DNA of 64,000 nt from Rhizobium sp. 16-449-1b (lineage in GTDB: Bacteria; Pseudomonadota; Alphaproteobacteria; Rhizobiales; Rhizobiaceae): positions 62,001 to 126,000 of the forward strand of contig NZ_JAGHMH010000005.1 of the NCBI RefSeq assembly GCF_017741935.1, written 5' to 3'. Under the pieces are notes generated by a model. That model was given only the letters and a program-made list of their open reading frames with translations, ran no database searches and was not told where the DNA came from. Positions 16,613 to 25,081 of the stretch are shown in pieces. Within the stretch, counting starts at the first letter, position 1. Each line of letters begins with the position of its first letter. The translations under genes and the position numbers were made by a program.

Positions 16613-17530
16613 CTACCCCTTCGGAAACCCTTCCGTCTCCACCGTATACCCAGCAGCCGTCATCACCCGCATCAGTTCGGCGTGACCGATCTCCGCCATC
16701 TTCTGCGGCGGCGCCTTGCGCGGGTCCTGTTCGGCCTCGACGACGAACCAGCCCTCATAGCCGTGATCCGCGAAACGCTTCACGATCGCCTCGAAATCGA
16801 GCGACCCGTCGCCCGGCACGGTAAAGGCGCCCAGCGCCACGGCGTCGAGGAAAGACTGCCTGCTGCGATCGAGACCGTCGACCACCGACTTGCGAATGTC
16901 CTTGACGTGGACGTGGTTGATGCGGGCGTGGTGGTTGTCGATCGCGCGCAGCACGTCGCCGCCGGCAAAGGCGAGGTGGCCGGCGTCGAGCAGCAGCGGA
17001 ATGCCGGCGCCCGAGTTGCGCATGAAGGCGTCGAGTTCCGGCTCGGTCTCGACCACGGCCGCCATGTGATGGTGGTAGGAAAGCGGCATGCCCTGTTCCG
17101 CGCACCATTCGCCAAACTGCGTGACCTTGCGGGCATAGGCCTTCATCTCGTCGTCGGAGAGTTTCGGCTTGGTGGCGAGCGGCTTGGAACGGTCGCCCTG
17201 GATCGAGCGGCCGACTTCGCCATAGACGATGCAGGGCGCGTCGACCGCCTTGAAGAGCTCGATCATCGGCTGGATGCGATCCTTGTTGGCCGCAAGCTCC
17301 TCGTCGACGAGCGTGCCCGAGAACCAGCCGCCGCACAGCGTCACGTCGGCCGCCTTCAGGATCGGCAGCATTTCCCGCGGATTATTCGGGAACCGGCGCC
17401 CCTGTTCCATGCCGGTAAAACCGGCGCCGCGCGACTGGCGCAGGCATTCCTCCAGCGATACGTCGTCGCTGAGCTCAGGAAGATCGTCGTTCCACCACGC
17501 GATGGGCGACATGCCAAGTTTGGCTTTCAT
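16613..17530 (-). CDS. iolE: Myo-inosose-2 dehydratase
   Basis: A 305-residue TIM-barrel metalloenzyme that dehydrates 2-keto-myo-inositol to the trihydroxycyclohexanedione used by IolD. The start MSPIAWWNDDLPELS is characteristic of IolE, and the xylose-isomerase-like barrel carries LSYHHHMAAVVE, LLLDAGHLAFAG, INHVHVKDIR and VVEAEQDP segments that supply acidic and histidine metal ligands. The ATG at 17530 has AGGAG 7 bases upstream, with the same GGAGAAACAA leader as iolB. It is the fourth gene of iolRCDEB, with palindromic elements on both sides. Confidence 0.95.
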   Translation of the reverse strand: MKAKLGMSPIAWWNDDLPELSDDVSLEECLRQSRGAGFTGMEQGRRFPNNPREMLPILKAADVTLCGGWFSGTLVDEELAANKDRIQPMIELFKAVDAPCIVYGEVGRSIQGDRSKPLATKPKLSDDEMKAYARKVTQFGEWCAEQGMPLSYHHHMAAVVETEPELDAFMRNSGAGIPLLLDAGHLAFAGGDVLRAIDNHHARINHVHVKDIRKSVVDGLDRSRQSFLDAVALGAFTVPGDGSLDFEAIVKRFADHGYEGWFVVEAEQDPRKAPPQKMAEIGHAELMRVMTAAGYTVETEGFPKG

Positions 17531-17561
17531 TGTTGTTTCTCCTCAAATGTTTGTGCCCGGA

Positions 17562-17708
17562 GCCCCCTCATCCCAGGTGCAACAAGTTGCACCTGACCTG
17601 CCGGCACCTTCTCCCCGTTGGGGAGAAGAGGCTTGTGGCAGGCCACTCGCTCCGATCTTCCCTTCGCCCCAGCGGGGAGAAGGTGCCCGAAGGGCGGATG
17701 AGGGGGCC
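17562..17708. repeat. Second palindromic repeat type (iolE-iolD gap)
   Basis: A 147-base element bounded by a perfect 12-base inverted repeat, GCCCCCTCATCC and GGATGAGGGGGC, with two inner hairpins built on CTTCTCCCC/GGGGAGAAG. The arm sequences differ from the RIME-like copies. A perfect 20-base palindrome, 17575-17594, is embedded near its left end and looks inserted. Confidence 0.8.
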
Positions 17709-17728
17709 ACTTGCTCTAACGTCTCAAA

Positions 17729-19579
17729 TCACCCAATCCGCTGCGCTTCTCGCGCCTTCACGTAGTTGGCGCGAGCCTTGTTGACCTCCTCGCGCGAACT
17801 GACCTCCGGCACAGCCACATCCCACCAATGCCCGCCGGCCTCCGTCGTGATCAACGGATCCGTATCGATCACGAACACCGAAGTCCGATCGTTCTTCTTC
17901 GAATCGATGATCGCCTGCTCAAGCTCGGCGATCGAAGACACCTTGACCGCAATCGCTCCCATGCTCTCGGCATGCGCGCGGAAGTCGATGTCAGGCATCA
18001 CCTCGTGATAGGAGTCCTTCAAAAGATTGTTGAAGTTGGCGCCACCCGTGCCCATCTGCAGCCGGTTAATGCAGCCGTAGCCGCGGTTATCCAAGAGGAC
18101 GATGTTGAGCTTGAGGCCCAGCATTACCGAGGTCGCGAGCTCGGAATTCAGCATCATGTAGGAGCCATCGCCGACCATGACGACGACATCCTTGTCGGGA
18201 TGCGCCATCTTGGCGCCCAGGCCGCCGGCGATCTCGTAGCCCATGCAGGAGAAGCCGTATTCCATATGGTAGCTGCCCGGTGCGGTAGCCGGCCAGAGCT
18301 TGTGGAGCTCGCCAGGCAGGCCGCCCGCCGCGCAAAGCGCGATCGCGTTCTCTCCGCCGATGGTGCGTGTGACCGCGCCGATCACCTGGGCGTCGGAGGG
18401 GAGCGCCGCATTGGTTGATGCCATCGCCTTGGCGGCGGCTTCCATCCAGATCTTCTTTTCCTTCTCGGCCTTCGCCGCCAGTGCTGCCGGAGCCTTCCAG
18501 CCGGAAAGACCCTCGGAAATCGCCTTCAACCCTTCGCGCGCATCTGCCACCAGGGGAAGCCCATCATGCTTGACGGCGTCGTAGGCGGCGATGTTAAGGC
18601 CGAGGATGGAGAGCTTCTCATTCTTGAACAGCGCCCATGAGCCGGTGGTGAAGTCCTGGCAGCGTGTGCCGACAGCAATCAACAGGTCTGTCTCCTCGGC
18701 AAGCGCGTTGGCCGCCGAGGTGCCGGTGACGCCGACCGAGCCGAGCGCCAGCGGATGCCGCTCGTCGATAGCCGATTTGCCCGCCTGCGTGACGACAACG
18801 GGAATGCCGTGCGCATCCGCGAACTCTGTCAGTTCCTTCGTCGCCTGCGAATAGAGCACACCGCCGCCGGCGATGATCACCGGCTTCTCGGATTTTTTGA
18901 TCAGCGCGATGGCGCTCGCCAGCTCGTCCGCATCGGGGCGAGGGCGCCGCGTGGTCCAGATGCGCTCCTCGAAGAAGCTTTCTGGATAATCGAAAGCTTC
19001 CGCCTGAACATCCTGGCAAAGCGACAGTGTCACCGGGCCGCAATCATAAGGATCGGTCAGCACCTGCATGGCGCGCTTCAGCGCCGAGATGATCTGTTCT
19101 GGCCGGGTGATGCGGTCGAAATAGCGCGAGACGGGACGGAAGGCGTCGTTGGCGGAAACCGTGCCGTCGCCAAAATCCTCGATCTGCTGCAGCACCGGAT
19201 CCGGCGCGCGGTTGGCGAAGACGTCGCCTGGGAGAAAGAGCACGGGGATGCGGTTGACATGCGCCACGCCCGCCGCCGTCACCATGTTGAGCGCGCCGGG
19301 GCCGATCGATGTCGTGCAGGCCATGAAGCGCTGGCGGAAACTCGCCTTGGCATAGGCGATCGCGGCATGCGCCATGCCCTGCTCGTTATGCGCGCGATAG
19401 GTCGTGAGCTCGCCGCGCACCTGATAGAGCGCCTCGCCGATGCCCGCGACATTGCCATGGCCGAAGATCGCCCAGACGCCGCCGAAGATCGGCACCGTCT
19501 TGCCGTCGATGACGGTCATCTGCTTCTTCAGAAAGTGGGTGACGGCCTGCGCCATCGTCAATCGTACAGTCTTGCCCAT
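17729..19579 (-). CDS. iolD: 3D-(3,5/4)-trihydroxycyclohexane-1,2-dione hydrolase
   Basis: A 616-residue thiamine-diphosphate enzyme that opens the inositol-derived ring to 5-deoxy-glucuronate. The catalytic glutamate E66 lies in HNEQGMAHAA, and the ThDP/Mg motif starts at GDGSYMM (470-476) and runs to the DNRGYGCIN end. The central domain carries the usual GGG turn (238-240). The length is that of known IolD proteins. GGAGGAG 4 bases before the ATG at 19579 fixes the start. The 86-base gap to iolC contains a 9-bp inverted repeat at 19615-19651. Confidence 0.96.
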   Translation of the reverse strand: MGKTVRLTMAQAVTHFLKKQMTVIDGKTVPIFGGVWAIFGHGNVAGIGEALYQVRGELTTYRAHNEQGMAHAAIAYAKASFRQRFMACTTSIGPGALNMVTAAGVAHVNRIPVLFLPGDVFANRAPDPVLQQIEDFGDGTVSANDAFRPVSRYFDRITRPEQIISALKRAMQVLTDPYDCGPVTLSLCQDVQAEAFDYPESFFEERIWTTRRPRPDADELASAIALIKKSEKPVIIAGGGVLYSQATKELTEFADAHGIPVVVTQAGKSAIDERHPLALGSVGVTGTSAANALAEETDLLIAVGTRCQDFTTGSWALFKNEKLSILGLNIAAYDAVKHDGLPLVADAREGLKAISEGLSGWKAPAALAAKAEKEKKIWMEAAAKAMASTNAALPSDAQVIGAVTRTIGGENAIALCAAGGLPGELHKLWPATAPGSYHMEYGFSCMGYEIAGGLGAKMAHPDKDVVVMVGDGSYMMLNSELATSVMLGLKLNIVLLDNRGYGCINRLQMGTGGANFNNLLKDSYHEVMPDIDFRAHAESMGAIAVKVSSIAELEQAIIDSKKNDRTSVFVIDTDPLITTEAGGHWWDVAVPEVSSREEVNKARANYVKAREAQRIG

Positions 19580-19614
19580 AAGGCTCCTCCCGCAATTCTC
19601 GTATCCGTTTTCCT

Positions 19615-19651
19615 CTCCCCAACGCCTCGCCTAACGCACCGGGTTGGGGAG
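19615..19651. repeat. Inverted repeat in the iolC-iolD gap
   Basis: CTCCCCAAC (19615-19623) pairs with GTTGGGGAG (19643-19651) around a 19-base loop. There is no T run, so a plain terminator is unlikely. It resembles half of the CTCCCC-type palindromic elements in the next two gaps. Confidence 0.6.
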
Positions 19652-19665
19652 AAGTCTATTCGTAA

Positions 19666-21603
19666 TTAAGAAGCTAGCCCGCGTGTTTTCAACCAGGCTT
19701 CGGTCAGTTCACGGAAGCGTCCGGCCATGTCGGCGACCGCCTGCTCGTCGTTGATCTTACCCGACAGCCAGGCCCGCGCCGCATCCGAAAAGATGGTGCG
19801 TCCCACGGCGAAGCCCTTGACCGAAGGGGCTGCCAGCGTCGCCTCGAAGCCCTTCACCAGCTCGTCTGCCGGCGCCTCCAGGCCGAGCAGCACGATGCCG
19901 CGGCACCAGGGGTCGTTCTTGGCGATGACGGCGTCGATTTTCTTCCACGCAGTGCTCGATGCCTGCGGCTCCAGCTTCCACCAGTCCGGCTTGATGCCGA
20001 GCGCATAAAGCTCTTCCATCGCCGTCGAGATCGTGTCGTCGGTGAGCGGCCCGTTCTTGCTGGCGATGATCTCGACCAGCAGCTCGCGACCAACCTTGCG
20101 CGCCGCCTCGAATAGCGTCCGCAGCTTCTCCTGCTGTTCGCTCTTCAGCTCTGCGGGATCGTCGGGATGATAGAAGCACAGGCACTTGATGCAATGATCG
20201 AGCGGCCATTCGGTGAGCTGCGAGCCGATGTCCTGGCTGAATTCGAAACGCAGCGGCTTCGAGCCGGGCAGTTCGACGGGACGCCCGATCCAGGCGAAAT
20301 TCTTGGTCGCCGCGTCGAAAAAGGCATCGCGTCCGAAGCGCTCGTCGATCAGCATCCCATAGCCGCTGCGGCCATCGGCGACGCGCGCGGCGGCTTCCAC
20401 CGCCAGCCGCTTGAAGGCGACGATCTGCTTGTAATCGACGCCGAGCTCGTCGCAGACGCTTGTCAGCTGTGAGCGATGATCGATGGCGAGCGCCATGAGC
20501 AGTGGGATGTCGCCCTTGCGGTTCGAGGCCCAATGAATGTGGTTGATCGCCTCATCCTTGCGCAGTGCCCGATGCTTGCTGCCGTTCTTCAGGAAGAAAT
20601 CAAGTTCCGCCCAGGTCGGATACTCAGGAGAGCAGAGCAGGCGGGAGACCGCGAAGGCGCCGCAGGCATTCGCCCAGGTCGCGCAGGTCTTCAGCGGCTC
20701 GTCCTTCAGCCATCCACGCAGGAAGCCCGACATGAAGGCATCGCCGGCGCCAAGCACGTTGAACACCTCGATCGGAAAGCCTTCGCCGACGATGCCGGCT
20801 TCGAGATCGTCCGAGATCGGCCCGTCATAGACGATGCAGCCCATGGCGCCGCGCTTCAAGACGATTGTCGCCGGCGACAGCCGCCGAATCTCCTTTAGCG
20901 CGCCGAGCACGTCGTCGGCGCCCGAGGCAATCAGGATTTCCTCTTCCGTGCCGACGATCAGATCGCAATCCGGCAGCGTCTCCTTCATCTTCGAAGATAC
21001 GCGGTCCGACTTCACATACCGTTCGAACCCTTCCGCATGGCCGGCAAGGCCCCATAGGTTCGGGCGATAATCGATGTCGAAGATCACCTTGCGGCCGTTG
21101 GCCTTGGCGATACGGATCGCCTTGCGTTGCGCCGCTTCCGTGTTCGGCCGCGAGAAATGCGTTCCCGACACCAGCACCGCGCGCGAGGACTTTATATAGG
21201 CTTCGTCGATATCGCCTTCTTCGAGCGCCATGTCGGCGCAGTCGGAGCGATAAAAGATCATCGGCGACACGCCTTCGGCCTCGACCGCCAGAAGCACCAG
21301 CGCCGTCAGCCGCTCCTTGTCGGTCACGATGCCATCGGTCGCCACCCCCTCGCGTGCCGATTGCTCGCGAATGAAACGGCCCATCTGCTCATCGCCGACG
21401 CGGGTGATCAGGCCCGACTTCAGGCCGAGGCGCGCCGTGCCAATCGCGATATTCGCCGGGCAACCGCCGACGGACTTGGCGAAGGAGGCGATGTTTTCGA
21501 GTTTGGAACCGATCTGCTGGCCATAGAGATCGACCGACGAGCGGCCGATGGTGATCACATCAAGCGACAGCCCCGGATTCGCGCCCGGTTGAGTTAGTGC
21601 CAT
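19666..21603 (-). CDS. iolC: 5-dehydro-2-deoxygluconokinase fused to DUF2090 aldolase-like domain
   Basis: A 645-residue two-domain protein. Residues 10-335 are a PfkB-family sugar kinase: GGCPANIAIG at 46-55 and the catalytic aspartate D288 in GAGDAFMSGF. Residues from about 345 to the end are DUF2090, related to class I aldolases, with LALAIDHRSQL near 370-380 and a KPDWWKLEPQ strand. The fusion should phosphorylate 5-dehydro-2-deoxygluconate and then cleave it, covering IolC and IolJ steps; the aldolase role is assigned from the family. The second of two adjacent ATGs has GGGAGG at the better distance. First catabolic gene after iolR. Confidence 0.92.
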   Translation of the reverse strand: MALTQPGANPGLSLDVITIGRSSVDLYGQQIGSKLENIASFAKSVGGCPANIAIGTARLGLKSGLITRVGDEQMGRFIREQSAREGVATDGIVTDKERLTALVLLAVEAEGVSPMIFYRSDCADMALEEGDIDEAYIKSSRAVLVSGTHFSRPNTEAAQRKAIRIAKANGRKVIFDIDYRPNLWGLAGHAEGFERYVKSDRVSSKMKETLPDCDLIVGTEEEILIASGADDVLGALKEIRRLSPATIVLKRGAMGCIVYDGPISDDLEAGIVGEGFPIEVFNVLGAGDAFMSGFLRGWLKDEPLKTCATWANACGAFAVSRLLCSPEYPTWAELDFFLKNGSKHRALRKDEAINHIHWASNRKGDIPLLMALAIDHRSQLTSVCDELGVDYKQIVAFKRLAVEAAARVADGRSGYGMLIDERFGRDAFFDAATKNFAWIGRPVELPGSKPLRFEFSQDIGSQLTEWPLDHCIKCLCFYHPDDPAELKSEQQEKLRTLFEAARKVGRELLVEIIASKNGPLTDDTISTAMEELYALGIKPDWWKLEPQASSTAWKKIDAVIAKNDPWCRGIVLLGLEAPADELVKGFEATLAAPSVKGFAVGRTIFSDAARAWLSGKINDEQAVADMAGRFRELTEAWLKTRGLAS

Positions 21604-21661
21604 CATGTCCTCCCGATCATTTTCAATCCGGCGTGGATGTCCGCCGGTGATATTGATCAAT

Positions 21662-21675
21662 GAAACATCGGTTCC
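21662..21675. promoter_or_regulatory. Candidate IolR operator 1 (GAAA-N6-TTCC)
   Basis: One base away from the GGAA-N6-TTCC motif reported for IolR in Sinorhizobium. It lies 59-72 bases upstream of the iolC start, in the iolR-iolC gap. Confidence 0.5.
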
Positions 21676-21678
21676 GTT

Positions 21679-21692
21679 TGAATGTCAATTCA
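21679..21692. promoter_or_regulatory. Candidate IolR operator 2 (TGAA-N6-TTCA)
   Basis: A symmetric inverted repeat of the same spacing as the IolR motif, with one changed base in each half. It is centred 17 bases from operator 1. Confidence 0.45.
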
Positions 21693-21705
21693 GAATGTTT
21701 ATTCC
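21692..21705. promoter_or_regulatory. Candidate IolR operator 3 (AGAA-N6-TTCC)
   Basis: One base from the GGAA-N6-TTCC motif. It overlaps the iolR stop codon and abuts operator 2, making a three-site cluster. Confidence 0.45.
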
Positions 21706-22574
21706 ATTTTTGCTTTTTTGGATTTTGGCTGCCCCAGCTTTCGCCGCCGCTCGGCGATCGCCACCGGCAGCGCCATGGTCAGCGCCATCGAGGCCGAAAG
21801 CGAACGGAAGCCGGCAAAGTCGGCCTCCGCCACTTCGAACCAGCAGGCGGCGCTGGTGGCGAGCGGCGAGAAAGCCGAATCGGTAATGACGACGACGGGT
21901 ACGCCGCGCTCCTTCAGCATCTCCGCCTGGCCGAGGCTCTCTGCGGCGTAGGGCGAAAAACTCGCCGCGATCGCCGCATCCTTCGGCGTTGCGAACTGGA
22001 CGGTTTCGGGATCGACGCCATTGGGCGAGGCAACGATCTGGTGGCGGATGTTGAGCTTCGAGAAGGCGTAGCTCATATGCGCCGTCAGCGGATAGGAGCG
22101 GCGCTTGGCGATCAGATAGATGGTGTCGGCCGCCGCCAGAATGTCCACGGCCTTGCTGAAAGTGTCCGACTGAACGGTCGCGGCCAGCCGGTTGATCGAT
22201 TGGCCGGCGGCCGAAATGAAGCCGGAAAGCAGATTGGCGTCCTCGTCCTCGCCGCCCGATTGCTCCAGCGTTACCAACCGCTCCTCGTAAGTCAGCGTCC
22301 GGTCGCGCAGGCGTTCGCGAAAAATGCTCTGCAGGTCGGAAAAGCCCTCATATCCCAGGTGATGCGCAAGTCGCACCAGCGTCGATGGCTGAACCTCGGA
22401 AGCGGACGCGATGCTTGCCGTCGTGCCGAAGGCGATCTCGTCGGGATTGGCCAGCGCGAAGGCCGCCACCTGCGCCAGGCGCTTCGGCATGGTCGCCTTG
22501 CGCTCGATGATCGTGCTGCGCAGGCTCTCGAAATCCCTGGGAACGCGAGAGGGGGCCTTGGGGTCGTTGTCCAT
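21699..22574 (-). CDS. iolR: RpiR-family regulator of inositol catabolism
   Basis: A 291-residue RpiR-type regulator. An N-terminal helix-turn-helix (residues about 28-85, with ASIASASEVQPSTLVRLAHHLGY) precedes a SIS sugar-phosphate-binding domain (about 130-270, AADTIYLIAKRRSYPLTAHM and VVVITDSAFSPLA). Its place directly upstream of iolCDEB, same strand, matches rhizobial IolR, a repressor relieved by an inositol-derived intermediate. A GAAA-N6-TTCC site lies 17-30 bases upstream of its own start, which suggests autoregulation. No strong Shine-Dalgarno is visible before the ATG at 22574. Confidence 0.9.
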   Translation of the reverse strand: MDNDPKAPSRVPRDFESLRSTIIERKATMPKRLAQVAAFALANPDEIAFGTTASIASASEVQPSTLVRLAHHLGYEGFSDLQSIFRERLRDRTLTYEERLVTLEQSGGEDEDANLLSGFISAAGQSINRLAATVQSDTFSKAVDILAAADTIYLIAKRRSYPLTAHMSYAFSKLNIRHQIVASPNGVDPETVQFATPKDAAIAASFSPYAAESLGQAEMLKERGVPVVVITDSAFSPLATSAACWFEVAEADFAGFRSLSASMALTMALPVAIAERRRKLGQPKSKKAKME

Positions 22575-22590
22575 ATGTTGATCCGAAAAT

Positions 22591-22604
22591 GAAATGTATA
22601 TTCC
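22591..22604. promoter_or_regulatory. Candidate IolR operator 4 (GAAA-N6-TTCC) before iolR
   Basis: One base from the reported IolR consensus, placed 17-30 bases upstream of the iolR start, consistent with autoregulation. Confidence 0.5.
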
Positions 22605-22772
22605 AGTTTCCCGACCATAGATGATTTCCGTTCTCCGGCATATTTGTTTTTTATACGGGGAATATCGAGCTATTTCCGCTGGTTGATGGCTTTCGCCTGC
22701 TTCTTGGCTCGCCAGCCCGTCTTGTCAAAATGGTCCAAGCATTCCAAATCATGATCGAAGCGGGAGGATATC

Positions 22773-22985
22773 ATGAAGTCATTGGGCGTTGGCCGGTTCA
22801 TTCGTGCGCCAGGTCACGGCCTCGGCTTCAACGATCTGAAGATCATCGAATACCGCGAACTCATTCGTGCGATTTCCGGTGGGCCGTCGGTGATCGTCAC
22901 ATTCGAAGACGGTCTTAGGATAGAAAAGTCTGTTCACGCCATGGCAGAGTCCTATCACCAGCGCCGCTGGATCGAGATCGCCTGA
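22773..22985 (+). CDS. Hypothetical 70-residue protein
   Basis: I do not recognise this family. GGGAGGA is placed 5 bases before the ATG at 22773, a strong reason to regard it as expressed. The product has no signal peptide or membrane segment. It reads as a small alpha/beta domain: a basic N-terminus, LKIIEYRELIRAIS, the strand SVIVTFEDGLRI, and a basic C-terminal helix HAMAESYHQRRWIEI. It is divergent from iolR and 78 bases before the ferredoxin-reductase gene on the same strand, so it could be co-transcribed with the latter. Confidence 0.6.
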   Translation: MKSLGVGRFIRAPGHGLGFNDLKIIEYRELIRAISGGPSVIVTFEDGLRIEKSVHAMAESYHQRRWIEIA

Positions 22986-23063
22986 CGGCGCTCCGCTCCG
23001 GTTGACGACGCAAGGGGCAGGGGATAGGCCTTTGCTCAATACAGTGAATGCGGGAGTGATATC

Positions 23064-24281
23064 GTGACGGACAGATTGGTGATTATCGGCGCGGGTCAGG
23101 CAGGCTTTGCAATGGCGGCCAAGCTTCGTGCGCTCAAGGATACCCGGCCCATCACCATTCTTGGCGCCGAGGACGTGCTGCCTTACCAGCGCCCGCCGCT
23201 CACCAAGAAGTATTTGCTCGGCGAAATGAGCTTCGACCGCCTGCTGTTTCGCCCCGAGCAGTGGTTCACCGACAACGACGTGGAGATTCGCCTCTCCACA
23301 TGGGTCGAGCAGATCAAGCGCGACAAGAAGCAGGTCGTGCTCCAGGATGGCTCGACGATTGACTACGGCACCCTGGCGCTGACGACGGGCTCTACGCCGC
23401 GTGGGCTGCCGGCCGCGATTGGTGGTGATCTCGAGGGCGTCTATGTCGCCCGCGACAAGCGCGACGCCGATCTTCTGGCTGCCGAAATGCGCCCGGGCCG
23501 CCGCGTCCTTATTATAGGCGGCGGTTATATCGGCCTCGAGGCTGCGGCCGTTGCCCGCCATCTGGGCCTTGAAGTCACCGTCATCGAAATGGCCGACCGC
23601 ATTCTGCAGCGTGTCGCCGCCAAGGAGACTGCGGATATCATGCGCGTCATTCACGAAGAGCATGACGTGCAGATTCGCGAAAAGACCGGCCTCAAGCATC
23701 TGATCGGCCGCGACGGCAAGCTCGTTGGCGCCGAACTCTCCGATGGCTCGATCATCGATATCGATTTCGCCATCGTCGGCATCGGTGTGACGCCGAACGA
23801 CCAGCTCGCCAAGGAGGCGGGCCTTGAAGTCGCGAACGGCATCGTCGTCGATGAATTTGCCCGCACCTCCGACCCATCGATCTTCGCGGCCGGCGATTGC
23901 GCGGCACTTCCCTGGCAAGGCGGGCGCATCCGCCTCGAATCGGTGCAGAACGCCGTCGACCAGGCCGACGCGGCTGCCGCCATCATTGCCGGTGGCAATG
24001 CGCCCTATGAGCCGAAGCCCTGGTTCTGGTCCGATCAATATGACGTGAAGCTGCAGATCGCCGGCTTCAATCTCGGCTACGACGAAACGCTGCTCCGCCC
24101 GGGCGCCCGCGAAGGCGCGCATTCGATCTGGTACTTCAAGTCAGGTAAGTTCATCGCTGTCGATGCGATCAATGATGCCAAGGCCTATGTCAGCGGCAAG
24201 AAGATGTTGGAACTCGGCATAAACCCCGACAAGTCCATCCTCGCCGATGGGTCTTCCGATCTGAAGCAATTGCTGGCTTAG
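23064..24281 (+). CDS. FAD-dependent ferredoxin reductase-like oxidoreductase
   Basis: A 405-residue flavoprotein of the rhodocoxin/putidaredoxin reductase type. The FAD-binding GAGQAG is at 9-14, the NAD(P)-binding GGGYIGLEAA near 152-161, the third FAD block SIFAAGDCA near 272-280, and a C-terminal reductase domain follows. The YQRPPLTKKYL block after the first strand is diagnostic. It would pass electrons from NADH to a small iron-sulphur protein, but no ferredoxin or P450 gene is adjacent, so its partner is unknown. The GTG start has GGGAG 8 bases upstream. Confidence 0.87.
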   Translation: MTDRLVIIGAGQAGFAMAAKLRALKDTRPITILGAEDVLPYQRPPLTKKYLLGEMSFDRLLFRPEQWFTDNDVEIRLSTWVEQIKRDKKQVVLQDGSTIDYGTLALTTGSTPRGLPAAIGGDLEGVYVARDKRDADLLAAEMRPGRRVLIIGGGYIGLEAAAVARHLGLEVTVIEMADRILQRVAAKETADIMRVIHEEHDVQIREKTGLKHLIGRDGKLVGAELSDGSIIDIDFAIVGIGVTPNDQLAKEAGLEVANGIVVDEFARTSDPSIFAAGDCAALPWQGGRIRLESVQNAVDQADAAAAIIAGGNAPYEPKPWFWSDQYDVKLQIAGFNLGYDETLLRPGAREGAHSIWYFKSGKFIAVDAINDAKAYVSGKKMLELGINPDKSILADGSSDLKQLLA

Positions 24282-24363
24282 AAATAAGCCGGCTTTTTCT
24301 TCAGGGGCAAAGCCGAAAAAGCGCTTGCGTCCCCCAGCGAATGACTCTATCAGGCTCTCGACC

Positions 24364-24453
24364 GGAGAGGTGGCCGAGTGGTCGAAGGCGCTCCCCTGCT
24401 AAGGGAGTATACCCGAGAGGGTATCGTGGGTTCGAATCCCATCTTCTCCGCCA
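24364..24453 (+). tRNA. tRNA-Ser (anticodon GCU)
   Basis: A complete class II tRNA with encoded CCA. The acceptor stem GGAGAGG pairs with CTTCTCC, the anticodon stem CTCCC/GGGAG closes the loop CTGCTAA with GCT at 24398-24400, and a long variable arm (TACCC/GGGTA) and the TTCGAAT loop follow. It reads AGC and AGU. Confidence 0.96.
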
Positions 24454-25081
24454 TCATCCCAAATGTCCGACCCTGACGCATGGGTACCGCTCCCGAGCTG
24501 AGCGAATTTTCCAAACAGACACTTCAGTGATTTTGCGTCGAACATACGTTGTCGTGCGCGCGCATCTCTGCGCGCGGCGGACCTTGTCGTCATCTCCATG
24601 ACACGACGATGACAGTGCCGCACAGAATCGCTTCGAGAATCATCGAACGCTCCGCAAGCGATTCCGCATAGGCGTCTCTGCCGATCTGTCACGCAGCTTA
24701 TTCATTCACCTGCTAAAATCCTTGGCTATCCCGCCGAATCCGGCCGGAAAACGGTACCAATGTGGCACATCGCCGGGTTTCGCCGTGCTGTCGGTTGGCA
24801 CTAAACCCCCGCAAAACCAGGGCTTTCTTAACGAAGTATAAACAAACGGAATGGCCGCATGTCGTATTTGTGACCTTTCAGCAACAGCGCATACGGAAGG
24901 CTGTCGTAAATCCCCCAATCGAACAAGTTGGTGATTGCGTGACAGGCCGGGTCTTGTATTTTCAACTTCGGAAGCGAGGGCGGTTGATCGTCCGACTTCT
25001 TGAAACACGGTGACGGGGCAGGGAACGCTGCCAAAACGGCGAAAACCCGGATCCGATTGAAACTTTGAATTGGAGGTCAAT
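24454..25081. other. Long intergenic region upstream of porin
   Basis: These 628 bases follow the tRNA and lead to the porin gene. I see no supported gene. A short GC hairpin (CGCGCGC around 24560-24580) and an A-rich leader before the porin ribosome site are present. The porin promoter and probably a long 5' leader lie here. No integrase or direct repeat of the tRNA end is visible. Confidence 0.5.

Noticed and set aside
21649..21662. TTGATCAA as an FNR/FixK box
   Set aside because: The two half sites are fused; the four-base spacer of TTGAT-N4-ATCAA is missing.
24364..25081. Genomic island integrated at tRNA-Ser
   Set aside because: No integrase, no repeat of the tRNA 3' end, and the next gene is a core porin.
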